A DNA stretch of 64,000 nt from Rahnella laticis (GCF_015644585.1 NZ_JADOBI010000001.1:558001-622000); one strand, 5' to 3'; numbered from the stretch's first letter, positions 52,685 to 63,926 are shown. The notes: a model not told the origin generated them from the letters alone. Program-made: numbers and translations.

Positions 52685-53164
52685 ATGATCGGGAAAATAC
52701 GTTATTTCGGGCTGATTCTGCCTCTCATCACTTTTTCTGTTACCGCTCAGGTTCCGCCTGCGTCGGTGCAAATCGCCGCCGCAGGAACGCAAAAACCAGT
52801 CACCGGCCCGGCGGAGAATTTAACCGGCCATGTGCGGGTGGATCCTTTATTCGGTGCGGATAAAGACATCAGCGCTTCCGGTGCCTATGTCACTTTCGAA
52901 CCGGGCGCCCGCTCGGCCTGGCATACACATCCGGCCGGTCAGCGGCTGATTGTCACTTCCGGCGTGGGCCTGACCCAGCAGGAAGGCCAGCCGGTGCAGA
53001 TCATCCGCGCCGGTGATGTCGTTTCGTGCCCGCCCGGCGTTAAACACTGGCATGGTGCCGCGCCGGGCAGCGCAATGACGCATCTGGCAGTGACCGGAAT
53101 GGTGCAGGGGAAGAGTGTTGAATGGATGGAGAAAGTGACCGATGAACAATATCACGCGCATTAA
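52685..53164 (+). CDS. Secreted cupin-domain protein
   Basis: 159 residues. The signal peptide is about 1-21 (IRYFGLILPLITFSVTAQ). A single cupin barrel carries the metal-binding His/Glu pattern in SAWHTHPAGQRLIV and CPPGVKHWHGAAP. Typical of small cupins encoded with carboxymuconolactone-decarboxylase-like proteins. The end overlaps the next gene by 23 bases, which implies translational coupling. Activity unknown; possibly a dioxygenase or a metal-binding redox protein. Confidence 0.85.
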   Translation: MIGKIRYFGLILPLITFSVTAQVPPASVQIAAAGTQKPVTGPAENLTGHVRVDPLFGADKDISASGAYVTFEPGARSAWHTHPAGQRLIVTSGVGLTQQEGQPVQIIRAGDVVSCPPGVKHWHGAAPGSAMTHLAVTGMVQGKSVEWMEKVTDEQYHAH

Positions 53165-53903
53165 AACCCTCACGGCGGCGGCATTACTGATTTTCGGTTC
53201 CGGCCAGATGTCATTTGCCGCGCCGCCCGTTACAACAGGAGCCTCAACAATGAACCCGCAATCCAGCGTTTCCGAAACATTGTCTGCACGTCAGCAGGCC
53301 ATTCCTTTAATCGCCGCGTTTATGGCAGGCAGCCAGATGGAAAAACTCAGCGCCGCACTGAATCAGGGGCTGGACGCCGGGCTGACCGTTAACGAAACCA
53401 AAGAAATCCTTGTACAGCTTTACGCGTATACCGGTTTTCCGCGCAGCCTTAACGCATTAACCGAACTCATGAAAGTGGTCGAAGCCCGCAAACAGCGAGG
53501 CATACACGACGCAGAAGGCCAGGAACCGGTAAGCCCGATCCCGGTCGGGGAAGAACTCCGCCGCATGGGAACCGCCAATCAGACCAAAATCTCCGGTGCG
53601 CCGGTGCAGGGCCCGTTGTTTGATTTTGCGCCGGTGATAAATCAGTTTCTGCAAACGCATTTATTCGGCGACATTTTTGCCCGCGACAATCTGGACTGGC
53701 AGAGCCGCGAGCTGGCAACGGTCGGGGCGTTAGCCGCCACGCCCGGCGTCGAAGCGCAGCTGTTATCCCATACGCGGGCAAGTTTGCGCGTCGGGCTGAC
53801 GGCGGGGCAGCTGCAACAGCTGGCGCAAACCCTGCGTGAAAATGGCGAAAACGAAGCGGCGTCCCGCGCTGAACATGCGCTGCAACTGGCCACTGCAAAA
53901 TAA
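53142..53903 (+). CDS. Secreted carboxymuconolactone-decarboxylase-family protein
   Basis: 253 residues. The signal peptide is about 1-26 (KTLTAAALLIFGSGQMSFA). Two AhpD/CMD-like helical repeats follow, around residues 45-115 (LIAAFMAGSQMEKLSAALNQ ... YTGFPRSLNALTEL) and 165-250 (WQSRELATVGALAATPG). No CxxC motif is present, so AhpD-type peroxidase activity is unlikely. It is encoded between the cupin and flavodoxin genes. Export makes ordinary protocatechuate-pathway decarboxylation improbable; function unknown. Confidence 0.83.
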   Translation: MNNITRIKTLTAAALLIFGSGQMSFAAPPVTTGASTMNPQSSVSETLSARQQAIPLIAAFMAGSQMEKLSAALNQGLDAGLTVNETKEILVQLYAYTGFPRSLNALTELMKVVEARKQRGIHDAEGQEPVSPIPVGEELRRMGTANQTKISGAPVQGPLFDFAPVINQFLQTHLFGDIFARDNLDWQSRELATVGALAATPGVEAQLLSHTRASLRVGLTAGQLQQLAQTLRENGENEAASRAEHALQLATAK

Positions 53904-53914
53904 AGGAGAGGGCG

Positions 53915-54505
53915 ATGTCAGAAGAACATGATCCGGCGCGCAGAATCTTGCTCACCGCGCTGGCGGGGTTAACGCTCGCCAATGTCCCGCTGGTCGCGGC
54001 GGCCAGCGATAACGCCAACGTACTGAGCAACAACCGCACGCTGGTGGTGTATTTCACAAGAAGCGGCAACACGCGCGTGATTGCGGGCGTCATCCACCGC
54101 AGCCTGAAAACCGATCTGTTTGAAATCGAACCCGCGAAACCTTATCCGGAAGATTATTTCCAGACCGTCGCGCAGGCCAAAAGCGAACACGACCGGGGAA
54201 CGCTGCCCGCCTTAAAAAATACCGTTCCCGACATGGCAGGTTATCAGACGGTGTATCTGGGCTTTCCCGTCTGGGGCACCAGCGTGCCGCCAGTGGTGCA
54301 GACTTTCCTGAGCACTCACGATCTCGCCGGTAAGTTACTCATCCCGTTTATTACCCACGGCGGCTACGGAAAGGGCGACAGTGAAGACGTTCTCGCGCGA
54401 CTGGCGGCGGGCGCAAAACGCGAAAAACCGCTGGTCATTGAAGGCAGTCAGGAAAGAAGAACCACAGAAACCGTCACCAGCTGGCTGGAAACTGTACGCA
54501 GCTGA
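53915..54505 (+). CDS. Exported flavodoxin (possible Tat substrate)
   Basis: 196 residues. A leader of about 30 residues has twin arginines before a hydrophobic stretch (DPARRILLTALAGLTLANVPLVAAA), resembling a Tat signal. The flavodoxin domain begins LVVYFTRSGNTRVIAG, the FMN phosphate loop, and continues with YLGFPVWGTSVPP and FITHGGYG. Tat export would allow the FMN-loaded protein to cross the membrane folded. It starts 11 bases after the CMD gene with AAAGGAGAGGG upstream. Confidence 0.85.
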   Translation: MSEEHDPARRILLTALAGLTLANVPLVAAASDNANVLSNNRTLVVYFTRSGNTRVIAGVIHRSLKTDLFEIEPAKPYPEDYFQTVAQAKSEHDRGTLPALKNTVPDMAGYQTVYLGFPVWGTSVPPVVQTFLSTHDLAGKLLIPFITHGGYGKGDSEDVLARLAAGAKREKPLVIEGSQERRTTETVTSWLETVRS

Positions 54506-54568
54506 TGTTCCGCAATTAATGAATTCTGCTAATGAACCCTATCGGATTAGGGCCTCTAATCCGATTAA

Positions 54569-55468
<900 letters not shown>

Positions 55469-55482
55469 TATCCCTCGTTTAT

Positions 55483-55521
55483 AAAACATCCGCGACACTC
55501 AAAAGGTGTCGCGGATGTTTT
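55483..55521. terminator. Bidirectional terminator between AKR and LysR genes
   Basis: Perfect 16-base stem AAAACATCCGCGACAC / GTGTCGCGGATGTTTT with a 7-base loop. Confidence 0.93.
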
Positions 55522-56571
<1,050 letters not shown>

Positions 56572-56684
56572 TTAAGACTCTGGTCACTCCAAATCTGACC
56601 CGTAACCGTCCGGGAGAATTGAGCCTCTTCATTCGAACCTTTCTGGAATTTGTCGAAATGAATGTGAGTGCTTCGCCATACCCG

Positions 56685-57191
56685 CTACTCCGGCTGCATT
56701 TTTCTGTTCCATCCAAAAGTGTCGGCGCAGGGGGCTAACCATTGATGGATTTTAGAATTGCACGACAGCGCCTCGGGTTCCAGCAAGCGCGCTCCGAAAT
56801 TGGCATGTCGCAGGAAGTGCACATCCAGGCATTGCTCCAGTTGCCCGGCCAGCAGGGGAAAATCCATGAGGCTGGATAGTCGCGGCCATTTGATCAATTT
56901 TCGGTAGCGCAGTTGCTCCGACTCGATGCGCAAGTCATCATTCGGGCGCCACTGAACGTTGAACAGGTTGTCATGACGCGACAGGTCGACCAACCAGTTC
57001 CCGTAAGAGGGGATGTGCAAATCCAGTTTCAGGCATTCAGGCCGCAGCTTGTTGCGCTTGTAAAACCAGTGCTCAGGCGGTTCGTTGGTCAGGTCGATGG
57101 AACACCCGCTATAAGACACCTCGGCGACACCGAACCAGGCGAACCATTCGGCGACTTCGGGTTGGGTAGAATGGTCGAACATATTTTGCAT
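56685..57191 (-). CDS. Hypothetical protein
   Basis: 168 residues, rich in Trp and aromatic residues (EWFAWFGVAEVSYSGCSIDL, HWFYKRNKLRPECLKLDLHI). No family recognised, no membrane span or signal. Codon use and GC content are nearer to the core than the GNAT genes to its right. Size and aromatic content are like orphan immunity proteins, but nothing here proves that. ATG 57191 is used; 57182 is an alternative. Confidence 0.6.
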   Translation of the reverse strand: MQNMFDHSTQPEVAEWFAWFGVAEVSYSGCSIDLTNEPPEHWFYKRNKLRPECLKLDLHIPSYGNWLVDLSRHDNLFNVQWRPNDDLRIESEQLRYRKLIKWPRLSSLMDFPLLAGQLEQCLDVHFLRHANFGARLLEPEALSCNSKIHQWLAPCADTFGWNRKMQPE

Positions 57192-57257
57192 GCTCCATAG
57201 AAAGCTTCAGATAGCACAACAGATTATCGTTCACAGCAACCTAATAAAATCTTTTTA

Positions 57258-57286
57258 GGCTGCTTTGTGCCAGGAGCAGACGTTGG
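57258..57286. repeat. Short dispersed repeat arm (copy 1)
   Basis: GGCTGCTTTGTGCCAGGAGC followed by AGACGTTGG, a sequence recurring with changes at 57821-57841 and 58463-58490 and, inverted, at 58421-58448 and 59212-59236. Confidence 0.55.
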
Positions 57287-57325
57287 TCACATCATTGCCC
57301 ATCAATCAATTGACAGTTATTAACT

Positions 57326-57772
57326 TTATATATCTGTAAGATACAGACGGTGGGTAACTTTATCGACATCTACTAGCGGAATAAAGCCAGCATGTTCATA
57401 GAAGATGAACGCTGATTGAGGCGCGTTAGTGTTGATAAAATCAAACCAGCGGCCAGAACCCTCCAGTATTGCCCTGAGCAAAGCAATGGCAACTTGCCTT
57501 CTTCTCCATTCAATTCCTACATAGAGATGACGGAGTCGTCCAGTCCGAACTGAAGGCGTGTAGGGGTCTTGGTTTAATCCACACACGCCAATGAGTAGCC
57601 CGTCGGCATAAAAACCTAACAGGTTCTCACCTGCCTTATCAAAGCGGTTTTGCCCGTTCAGCCAGTTTTCTGCCAGTCTGTGTAGCATGTTAAATCCAGC
57701 AGCCATGCTCTCTGCTTTTAACGCAAAAAAGCCTTTGTTATCCGGGGTAATGCTCTCGATAAGAATATTCAT
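57326..57772 (-). CDS. GNAT-family acetyltransferase
   Basis: 148 residues. The acetyl-CoA loop is RLRHLYVGIEWRRRQVAIALLRAI (R-R-x-x-x-A variant), and the C-terminal FIFYEHAGFIPLVDVDKVTH is the GNAT end motif (FYEKxGF type). AT-richer than the core genes. Substrate unknown. It lies in a run of four leftward genes separated by similar short repeats. Confidence 0.82.
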   Translation of the reverse strand: MNILIESITPDNKGFFALKAESMAAGFNMLHRLAENWLNGQNRFDKAGENLLGFYADGLLIGVCGLNQDPYTPSVRTGRLRHLYVGIEWRRRQVAIALLRAILEGSGRWFDFINTNAPQSAFIFYEHAGFIPLVDVDKVTHRLYLTDI

Positions 57773-57857
57773 GAGTAGTCCCTTTGCATTTAAAGTATTA
57801 AGTATCCCGAATAGCTGACTGTGCGCCAGGAGCGGCAGTTAGATCCGATAAATGCAA

Positions 57858-58310
57858 TCAGTACAATGACTTTGAGAAACAGACGGCTTCTTCTCTGCCT
57901 ATGTATGGGCCATAATTATCAATACGAACATATCCATTTTTCTCATAAAAATTGACAGCCCGAAGGTTGATATGTCGGGTTTCCAGCTTAAGTTCTCTAT
58001 ATCCCATTTGCTTTGCAGAGGTTTCCAGAAAAGTAAGTAATGCACTACCCACGCCTGGCTCGCTTCGATCCGAAAACATTCTTTTAAGCTCAGCTATGTT
58101 TTGTGTTAATGGGCGGATTGCACCGCATCCTATCGCGTCGCCATGTGCATTTTTTGCCAATACCCATAATGCTTTGTCATTGTTCATAGTTTCAACGCTG
58201 AAGTTGGTTTCGCCATTCTCACCAGTAATAGCGGCAAGTTCAGCTGACAGCATTTCGATTAAGCGATGGGATTCTGAAGAAAATGGATCTGATTTCTCTA
58301 CTGTTATCAT
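57858..58310 (-). CDS. GNAT-family acetyltransferase
   Basis: 150 residues. Features are AIGCGAIRPLTQNIAELKRMFSD, the loop SEPGVGSALLTFLETSAK, and the end motif AVNFYEKNGYVRIDNYG. ATG 58310 is used because AGGAT lies upstream and the family begins ITVEKSDPFSS; the ATG at 58370 is unlikely. Unrelated in detail to the GNAT next to it. Confidence 0.85.
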   Translation of the reverse strand: MITVEKSDPFSSESHRLIEMLSAELAAITGENGETNFSVETMNNDKALWVLAKNAHGDAIGCGAIRPLTQNIAELKRMFSDRSEPGVGSALLTFLETSAKQMGYRELKLETRHINLRAVNFYEKNGYVRIDNYGPYIGREEAVCFSKSLY

Positions 58311-58420
58311 GGTTATATCCTGCAAAGGGAGTTTAACTAGAATAAAGTATGCTGCCTGAAAAATCACCATGCTGGAACAGATAATGGGACAACCCTGATC
58401 CTTGGCTTTATCGGGGATGC

Positions 58421-58490
58421 AATGTCCGCTCCTCGCTCAAAGCAGCCCTTGAAATTTGCCTTTGGCTGCTTCGTGCCAAGAACGGACGCT
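58421..58490. repeat. Imperfect inverted repeat, 27-base arms
   Basis: Left arm 58421-58448 (TGTCCGCTCCTCGCTCAAAG core) and right arm 58463-58490 (GGCTGCTTCGTGCCAAGAAC start) match as inverted repeats at about 20 of 27 positions. Single arms of the same family occur at 57258, 57821 and 59212, next to the other genes of this patch. Confidence 0.6.
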
Positions 58491-58508
58491 GTCGCTACAG
58501 GTAATGAA

Positions 58509-59111
58509 TTACGGGATCAGGCTGTGCAGAGAAAAAGCAATTAGCAACATCCCGCCCGCAATGTTGACGTATCTTTTGAGCATTAATGGGTTGGTTTTTT
58601 TTACTGAAAAGATCAGTGTTTGGCTGACTGCGTAAAGCCAAACGCTCATCACGACCACATGTACTGATGCCAGTGTCAGATAGTTGCAAACACCTCCCTG
58701 TATCCCTGCGAACTGTGAAACGACTGTCAGATAGAAAATGATGGCTTTAGGATTCAAAACATTCGCTATCCAGGCCTCTCTTAAAGTCACCGAATGCTTC
58801 GTATCAGCAAACTCTTCTGGGTTTGCCCTTATGCCGTTGCGTATGAGCATCGCTCCTAACCAGAGCAGATAGGCGGTTCCGAAAAATGTCAACACAGCAA
58901 AAGTTGCTGGAGACGATATGAGCACAGCGGTAATACCAAACCCTATGAGAACTGCGTGGGTATAAATGCCCAAAGCTGTTCCGGCAAGAGTCCTGAACAG
59001 TCCTTTGTGACCGCCTGCAAGAGCACCGCTCATAACAAGAGTGAAGCTTGCTCCGGGGGACAGTGCAACAGGGAGTAGTGCTGGCATAAAGCCAAGAAGG
59101 TTTAGATCCAT
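58509..59111 (-). CDS. LysE/RhtB-family amino-acid exporter
   Basis: 200-residue membrane protein with five to six hydrophobic helices. The family start PALLPVALSPGASFTLVMSGAL (the GP/SPG-x-x-x-x-V pattern) and the loop ANVLNPKAIIFYLTV (NPK motif) are clear. Relatives export homoserine, threonine, cysteine or leucine; the substrate here cannot be told. Expressed leftward, alone. Confidence 0.88.
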   Translation of the reverse strand: MDLNLLGFMPALLPVALSPGASFTLVMSGALAGGHKGLFRTLAGTALGIYTHAVLIGFGITAVLISSPATFAVLTFFGTAYLLWLGAMLIRNGIRANPEEFADTKHSVTLREAWIANVLNPKAIIFYLTVVSQFAGIQGGVCNYLTLASVHVVVMSVWLYAVSQTLIFSVKKTNPLMLKRYVNIAGGMLLIAFSLHSLIP

Positions 59112-59489
59112 AGATTTTTGATAGTCTTTGACGCTCTACTGTATTGCCAGTCAAGGCGCTATGGGAATGTTGTATTTAACACAATGAAAACATATAGCCA
59201 CAATGAATGAAAGGCCCGCCCCTCGCTCAAACCAGCCCGTCAACTTCTCCCGCTTATAAACCAGGCTTAACGTGTGAAGTCTCCCGTTTCTGAAGCCGTT
59301 ACCTTAATCAACACCGCTCAGGTCGCAACATATCTGCAATGACCATAGACGGCTTTCATCCTCGTTTTTAAACGAATGAGTTAGAATCATTGTCAGAATA
59401 TTCATCAGTGTCTGTTTTTAACCGCCCTTTATCAGCTTCATCGCTGATGAACGAACAAGGCGGACCGCTATTCATACGAAGGAACTAAG
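59112..59489. other. Gap upstream of the kinase gene
   Basis: 378 bases, AT-rich, with one repeat arm (CCCTCGCTCAAACCAGCC at about 59219-59236). It holds the promoters of the divergent exporter and kinase genes, none of which I can place with confidence. No other gene seen. Confidence 0.5.
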
Positions 59490-59549
59490 ATGTTTTTGCC
59501 AGATTCAGGTTTTACAAAAACCGCATATCAATCGTCTACAGAAGTATGA
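59490..59549 (+). CDS. 19-codon leader ORF coupled to the kinase gene
   Basis: MFLPDSGFTKTAYQSSTEV, preceded by AAGGAACTAAG, a strong ribosome-binding site. Its TGA stop overlaps the kinase ATG as ATGA. The kinase itself has only a weak site (ACAGAAGT), so ribosomes finishing the leader probably start it. The peptide looks non-structural; regulation by coupling is the likely role. Confidence 0.6.
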   Translation: MFLPDSGFTKTAYQSSTEV

Positions 59550-60127
59550 ACCGACAACTGTTTGTCTCTCTGGACGGGCCCAAGGGCGCCGGTAAAACCA
59601 CACTGCTGGAAGCCATGACGAAAGTACTCAGGGCAGACAACAAGAAGGTGATCCGACTTTGCGAGAAAAAAAGCGATCCCTTCAGGGCGGAAACAATGGT
59701 TCTCGTTAACAGGCTCGCCAGAAATCCCTCCCTGGATTTAGAACGGGAAGTTTGTGAGCGCCTTGCGGATAGCCGTGCCTGGATTTCCCGGAATGTGCTG
59801 ACTAAACAGCCACCGGACAGCATTATCTTGATGGATCGCTGGTACCCGTCGGATGCCGCGTTTCGCAGGATGGTGCCATTCGCAGAGATTTTACAGCTTA
59901 ATATTGAACGAAACGTGAGAACGCCAGACCTTCATGTCGGGGTTGTTACTGCGCCTGAAATTTCATGGGCGAGGGCCGCGGCCCGGACGCGTGGGCTGAG
60001 CAGTACGGTGATTCATAAGCTGGAAGAACATGTCGCTTGTACTCAGGCGTTTGAGCGGGAAATTGCCGGTCAGGGCGGGTTTTATGCCGTAATGAAGGGA
60101 CGATTGAAGACGCAACGAGGCAGGTGA
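59546..60127 (+). CDS. Thymidylate-kinase-like P-loop nucleotide kinase
   Basis: 193 residues. The P-loop GPKGAGKTT (11-19), the DR motif in IILMDRWYPSDAAFRRM, and the ISWARAAARTRG lid arginines point to a dTMP-kinase-superfamily (nucleoside or nucleotide) kinase. Shorter than Tmk and lacking its C-terminal part. Found beside the second tRNA-Asn, with AT-richer sequence to its left. It may serve nucleotide salvage or belong to an accessory module; substrate unknown. Confidence 0.72.
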   Translation: MNRQLFVSLDGPKGAGKTTLLEAMTKVLRADNKKVIRLCEKKSDPFRAETMVLVNRLARNPSLDLEREVCERLADSRAWISRNVLTKQPPDSIILMDRWYPSDAAFRRMVPFAEILQLNIERNVRTPDLHVGVVTAPEISWARAAARTRGLSSTVIHKLEEHVACTQAFEREIAGQGGFYAVMKGRLKTQRGR

Positions 60128-60190
60128 TAGCTGAGATTTACAAAGCGCTTTGATGCTCCGATGGCACCGGTTTCGCGAGCTAAAAAACCA

Positions 60191-60224
60191 AAAAGCCCGC
60201 TTAAGTTTCCTTAAGCGGGCTTTT
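60191..60224. terminator. Terminator between kinase gene and second tRNA-Asn
   Basis: Perfect 15-base stem AAAAGCCCGCTTAAG / CTTAAGCGGGCTTTT, loop TTTC. It is a near copy of the hairpin at 46389 and works for both directions. Confidence 0.92.
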
Positions 60225-60231
60225 CTAAATT

Positions 60232-60307
60232 TGGCTCCTCTGACTGGACTCGAACCAGTGACATACGGATTAACAGTCCGCCGTTCTACCGACTGAACTA
60301 CAGAGGA
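60232..60307 (-). tRNA. tRNA-Asn (anticodon GUU), second copy
   Basis: Identical over 76 bases to the gene at 46426, with the same upstream flank (ATCGTGTGAACGGGGCGCAT on the plus strand). It lies next to mtfA, as asn tRNAs do in other enterobacteria. Confidence 0.97.
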
Positions 60308-60450
60308 ATCGTGTGAACGGGGCGCATGTTATCCAGAGGGGGGCGGAGTGTCAACGCTAAAATCACGAAAATCCTCCGACTGCTCAGCAACTAATCAATA
60401 CGGCGATAAAACAGGACTTTTCCATTGCAAATCGCTGTGGATCACGCGGG

Positions 60451-61230
60451 TTAACAATCGCAGCGTTGGCCGCGAAGTTGCCTTGCCAGCGGGTCCTGCT
60501 GGTAAAAACGGGTGAAATGACCGTATACCAGCGGAAAACGTTCTGAAAGCAGTTCAGGCGCACTAAAAAAGTATTCCGATAACACCGCAAAGCATTCTGC
60601 CGGATCGGTCGCGGCGTAGGCGTCCATGCTGGCGGCTTCTTCGCCGACCGTGTCGATTTCATCTTGCAGATTTTGCATGGCGGCTTGCAAATCGTGTTCC
60701 CACGCGACCACTTCCCGCAGCGGGATTGGCGGAATGCCGCTGACTTCACCGCCGTTGCGCATATCGAGTTTATGGGCCGCTTCGTGGATCACCAGATTGA
60801 AACCGGAGTTGTCGAACGAATCTTCGATGTCCTGCCAGTTGAGCACAATCGGGCCCTGATCCCAGCTTTGCCCGGCGTGGATTTGCGAACCGGCGTGAAC
60901 CAGCCCGTTTTCATCCTGCCACGGGGAATCGACGACGAAAGGGGAAGGGTAAAGCAAAATCTCATGAAAACCATCGAGCCAGGATGCGCCCAGTTCCATC
61001 ACCGGCAGGGCAAACAGCAGGGCGATGCGCGCCTGCATCTGTTCCGTCAGTTCGATGCCCTGCAAGGGAACCAGCCGTTTCTGATTCAGCAACTGACTGG
61101 CGACCTGAACCAGCCGCTGTTTCTCGTCCTCGTTTAGGGAAGATAATAGCGGGATATTCAGAGCGTCATTCCACGCGTCTGATTTTTCAATTTTCAGGTC
61201 ATTCGCTTTCCACGGCCACTTAATCATCAT
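60451..61230 (-). CDS. mtfA: MtfA, Mlc-titrating zinc peptidase
   Basis: About 259 residues. The zinc motif HEAAH is in [17 protein letters not shown] with a downstream Glu in [14 protein letters not shown]. MtfA binds and inactivates the glucose repressor Mlc, thus raising ptsG expression, and has aminopeptidase activity. ATGs at 61230 and 61227 give MMIKWPWK, the family start; the ATG at 61272 is too far upstream. Next to tRNA-Asn. Confidence 0.95.
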   Translation of the reverse strand: MMIKWPWKANDLKIEKSDAWNDALNIPLLSSLNEDEKQRLVQVASQLLNQKRLVPLQGIELTEQMQARIALLFALPVMELGASWLDGFHEILLYPSPFVVDSPWQDENGLVHAGSQIHAGQSWDQGPIVLNWQDIEDSFDNSGFNLVIHEAAHKLDMRNGGEVSGIPPIPLREVVAWEHDLQAAMQNLQDEIDTVGEEAASMDAYAATDPAECFAVLSEYFFSAPELLSERFPLVYGHFTRFYQQDPLARQLRGQRCDC

Positions 61231-61429
61231 CTTGCTCGCAAAGTGATCATTCGAATTTTCAGCAGGGTTCACTGACAGACTACGTCAATACATGTAACTT
61301 CAACAAGTTAGCCGCTCTGCCGGGCTGAGTCTGTGTGGATGTTACACATCGGCGGATTTTTAGCAAAAAGCGCACGCATCTTATAAGACGTAGCTCACGT
61401 TATTATTCTAGTCGCAGAATATAAGGCTG

Positions 61430-62971
61430 TTATCGTTGCAGCCATTTTTCCATAAATTCTGTTACCGGCACCGGCTTTCCGAAAAAATAACCCTGAAAAT
61501 AGTCGAGATGGAAGGGCGTCAGATAGTCGATCTGCTCCTGAGTCTCGATGCCTTCCGCCACAATGACCATCTGCAAACGTTTCGCCAGATCAATCACGTT
61601 ATCCACAATATGCCCGGCCAGCGCGTCCGTGCCGATGCGGCCAATAAAGCTCTGGTCGATTTTGAGGATATCGATGTGGAATTTTTGCAGGTACGTCAGG
61701 CTGGAATGACCGGTTCCAAAATCGTCCATGGCAATCAGCACGCCCATTCTGCGCAGCGCACTGAACAGGCTGTGAGTGATTTCACTCGATTCAATCAGCT
61801 CGCGTTCAGTCAGCTCCAGCACCAGCAGGACCGGTTTATCTTTGAACGCGTGCAGGAACGCTTTGCAGTCTTCAACCAGCGTCAGGTCTTTGAAATGCCC
61901 GGCACAGATGTTGAAACCGAAATGGAAATTATCCGGCAGCTGCGCGGCAACCGGCCCGAACTGATCGCGCACCTGCGCCATCATCAGGCGGGTCATCGGC
62001 ACAATCAGGCCGCTCTCTTCGGCCAGCGGAATGAACTGATACGGCGGGATCAGGCCCGACTGCGGATGCTGCCAGCGCATCAGCACTTCGCCGCCGGTAA
62101 GCCGGTGATTTGTGCCGTCGACCACCGGTTGCAGGAACGGTACAAACTGCTTTTTCGCCAGCGCATCTTTCAGCGTGGAGATCGGGCTGCCCACGCGGCC
62201 AAGCAGCATGTAGGTCATGAACGCGATAAAAATGCTGACCAGCGGGAACAACACCAGGCTGACGGTGGCGTAATCAAATACATAGCGCCACTGGTCACTG
62301 TTACGGATCACCAGCCGCATGTTGTAAGGATAACGCGCCGACGCCAGCGCCATTCTTGTGCCATCCGGCCAGCCTTCGCCCTGATGAATTTTGCCCTTGC
62401 TGTCCATCCACTGATCGCCGACCTGCAAAATCAGGTAAGCGTGCGTGCTGAGCAGTTCAAGAATGTTATGCAGGAAATAGCCATCCACGCCAATCAGTAT
62501 GCCGTTGCCCTTGATATCGCGACGATAAGCAATCAGCGGATGACCCGGCGTGACGGGATTACCGCTCATGAGGAGTAAGGTTTCGCCTGCGTATTTGTCG
62601 GTGGAAACGTAGTCGATCTTTTTACCAAACAGCGAGGTGCAGTAGATGGTATCGCCGCGATAAAGGTTAACGGTTCGCACGTTCGGAACTCGCGCGACTT
62701 CCCAGCGTAAGGCCTGAATGACGTCCTGATCGCAGTCCTGGCCGACCAGGTGCTGGACGGAATCGGCAGCGGTTGAGGCGTTGTTGAGTGTCATGTCCAC
62801 AAGGCGGACAGATTGCGCCAGACTGGCGGCGGTATCGCGGCGTAATCCTTGCGAGGTTTGCCAGGAAATAGCCAGTACACCCAGTGCAGCCACAATGAAA
62901 AATGCCAGAACGGAAAGGCAGATCCGGATATACGGTCGGTTTAACCAGTTTAAGGCCAAAGGGAGTTCCAC
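61430..62971 (-). CDS. CSS-motif c-di-GMP phosphodiesterase
   Basis: 513 residues. TM1 is at about 15-37, a periplasmic CSS-type redox domain has DCDQ and IYCTSLFG (here C-T-S rather than C-S-S), TM2 is at about 235-260, then an EAL domain. The signature is EVLMRW rather than EAL, but all expected catalytic residues are there: Asn in FGFNICAGH, Glu in LELTERE, DDFGTGHSS, Lys in DILKIDQSFI, Glu in AEGIET, Gln in YFQGYFFGKP. Activity is probable and may depend on the periplasmic Cys pair. Divergent from aqpZ. Confidence 0.92.
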   Translation of the reverse strand: MELPLALNWLNRPYIRICLSVLAFFIVAALGVLAISWQTSQGLRRDTAASLAQSVRLVDMTLNNASTAADSVQHLVGQDCDQDVIQALRWEVARVPNVRTVNLYRGDTIYCTSLFGKKIDYVSTDKYAGETLLLMSGNPVTPGHPLIAYRRDIKGNGILIGVDGYFLHNILELLSTHAYLILQVGDQWMDSKGKIHQGEGWPDGTRMALASARYPYNMRLVIRNSDQWRYVFDYATVSLVLFPLVSIFIAFMTYMLLGRVGSPISTLKDALAKKQFVPFLQPVVDGTNHRLTGGEVLMRWQHPQSGLIPPYQFIPLAEESGLIVPMTRLMMAQVRDQFGPVAAQLPDNFHFGFNICAGHFKDLTLVEDCKAFLHAFKDKPVLLVLELTERELIESSEITHSLFSALRRMGVLIAMDDFGTGHSSLTYLQKFHIDILKIDQSFIGRIGTDALAGHIVDNVIDLAKRLQMVIVAEGIETQEQIDYLTPFHLDYFQGYFFGKPVPVTEFMEKWLQR

Positions 62972-63230
62972 CAGTGAGCGCCACAGAAAGAAGTTTCGTT
63001 AAGTTAATAATAACCTATAAAGACTCAATCCTCTGTGACACCACACTTTTAAGATATTTACCGTCCTGATAATTAACATGCATTTGATGTAAATCATGAA
63101 TGCTTCACTGTTTCCAAAATTTAGTTTTTTTCCGAAACATCAAGAGTATTATCCCGCCGATCACCTTCTACTAGGTTATTTCGTGTGGGATAAGGTGAAT
63201 TTATCAGATTATTCTAACAGGGATCTTGTT

Positions 63231-63926
63231 ATGTTCAGGAAATTATCTGCCGAGTTTATCGGCACATTTGTTTTGGTATTTGGTGGGTGTGGTAGCGCGA
63301 TTTTTGCGGCGGGCTTCCCCGGCCTGGGGATTGGCTTTGCAGGCGTGGCGCTGGCTTTCGGTCTGACCGTTCTGACCATGGCGTTCGCCGTCGGCCATAT
63401 TTCCGGCGGCCATTTTAACCCGGCGGTCACGCTCGGATTATTCGCAGGCGGACGCGTTCCGGGCCGCGACGTTGTGCCTTACATCATCGCGCAGGTGATT
63501 GGCGGGATTGCGGCAGCGGCGGTGTTGTACGTTATCGCCAGCGGTCATGCTGGTTTTGACGCAACGACCAGCGGTTTTGCTTCCAACGGTTACGGCGAGC
63601 ACTCACCGGGCGGCTACAGCCTCGCGGCAGCGATGGTGGCGGAAGGCGTTCTGACGGCTATCTTCCTGATCGTTATCCACGGCGCAACCGACAAACGCGC
63701 ACCGGCGGGTTTTGCTCCGATCGCGATTGGTCTGGCGCTGACGCTCATTCACCTGATCAGCATTCCTGTCACTAATACCTCTGTTAACCCGGCGCGCAGT
63801 ACCGCGGTGGCGATTTTCCAGGGAACCTGGGCGTTAGATCAGCTGTGGATGTTCTGGCTGATGCCTGTTGTCGGCGGCGTGATCGGCGGCCTGATTTACC
63901 GCTGTGTTCTGGCCTCTAAAGACTAA
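63231..63926 (+). CDS. aqpZ: Aquaporin Z
   Basis: 231-residue water channel. NPA motifs are in HFNPAVT (63-65) and VNPARS; the selectivity filter matches AqpZ (Phe in AFGLTV, His in IHLISIPV, Arg after the second NPA). Six helices plus two half-helices. ATG 63231 ([11 protein letters not shown]) with AGGGAT upstream; the ATG 45 codons earlier is out of register with the family. Confidence 0.96.
   Translation: MFRKLSAEFIGTFVLVFGGCGSAIFAAGFPGLGIGFAGVALAFGLTVLTMAFAVGHISGGHFNPAVTLGLFAGGRVPGRDVVPYIIAQVIGGIAAAAVLYVIASGHAGFDATTSGFASNGYGEHSPGGYSLAAAMVAEGVLTAIFLIVIHGATDKRAPAGFAPIAIGLALTLIHLISIPVTNTSVNPARSTAVAIFQGTWALDQLWMFWLMPVVGGVIGGLIYRCVLASKD

Noticed and set aside
57192..59545. Integron attC sites between the small genes
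   Set aside because: The arms are only 27 bases, no GTTRRRY/RYYYAAC core is recognisable, and there is no integrase.
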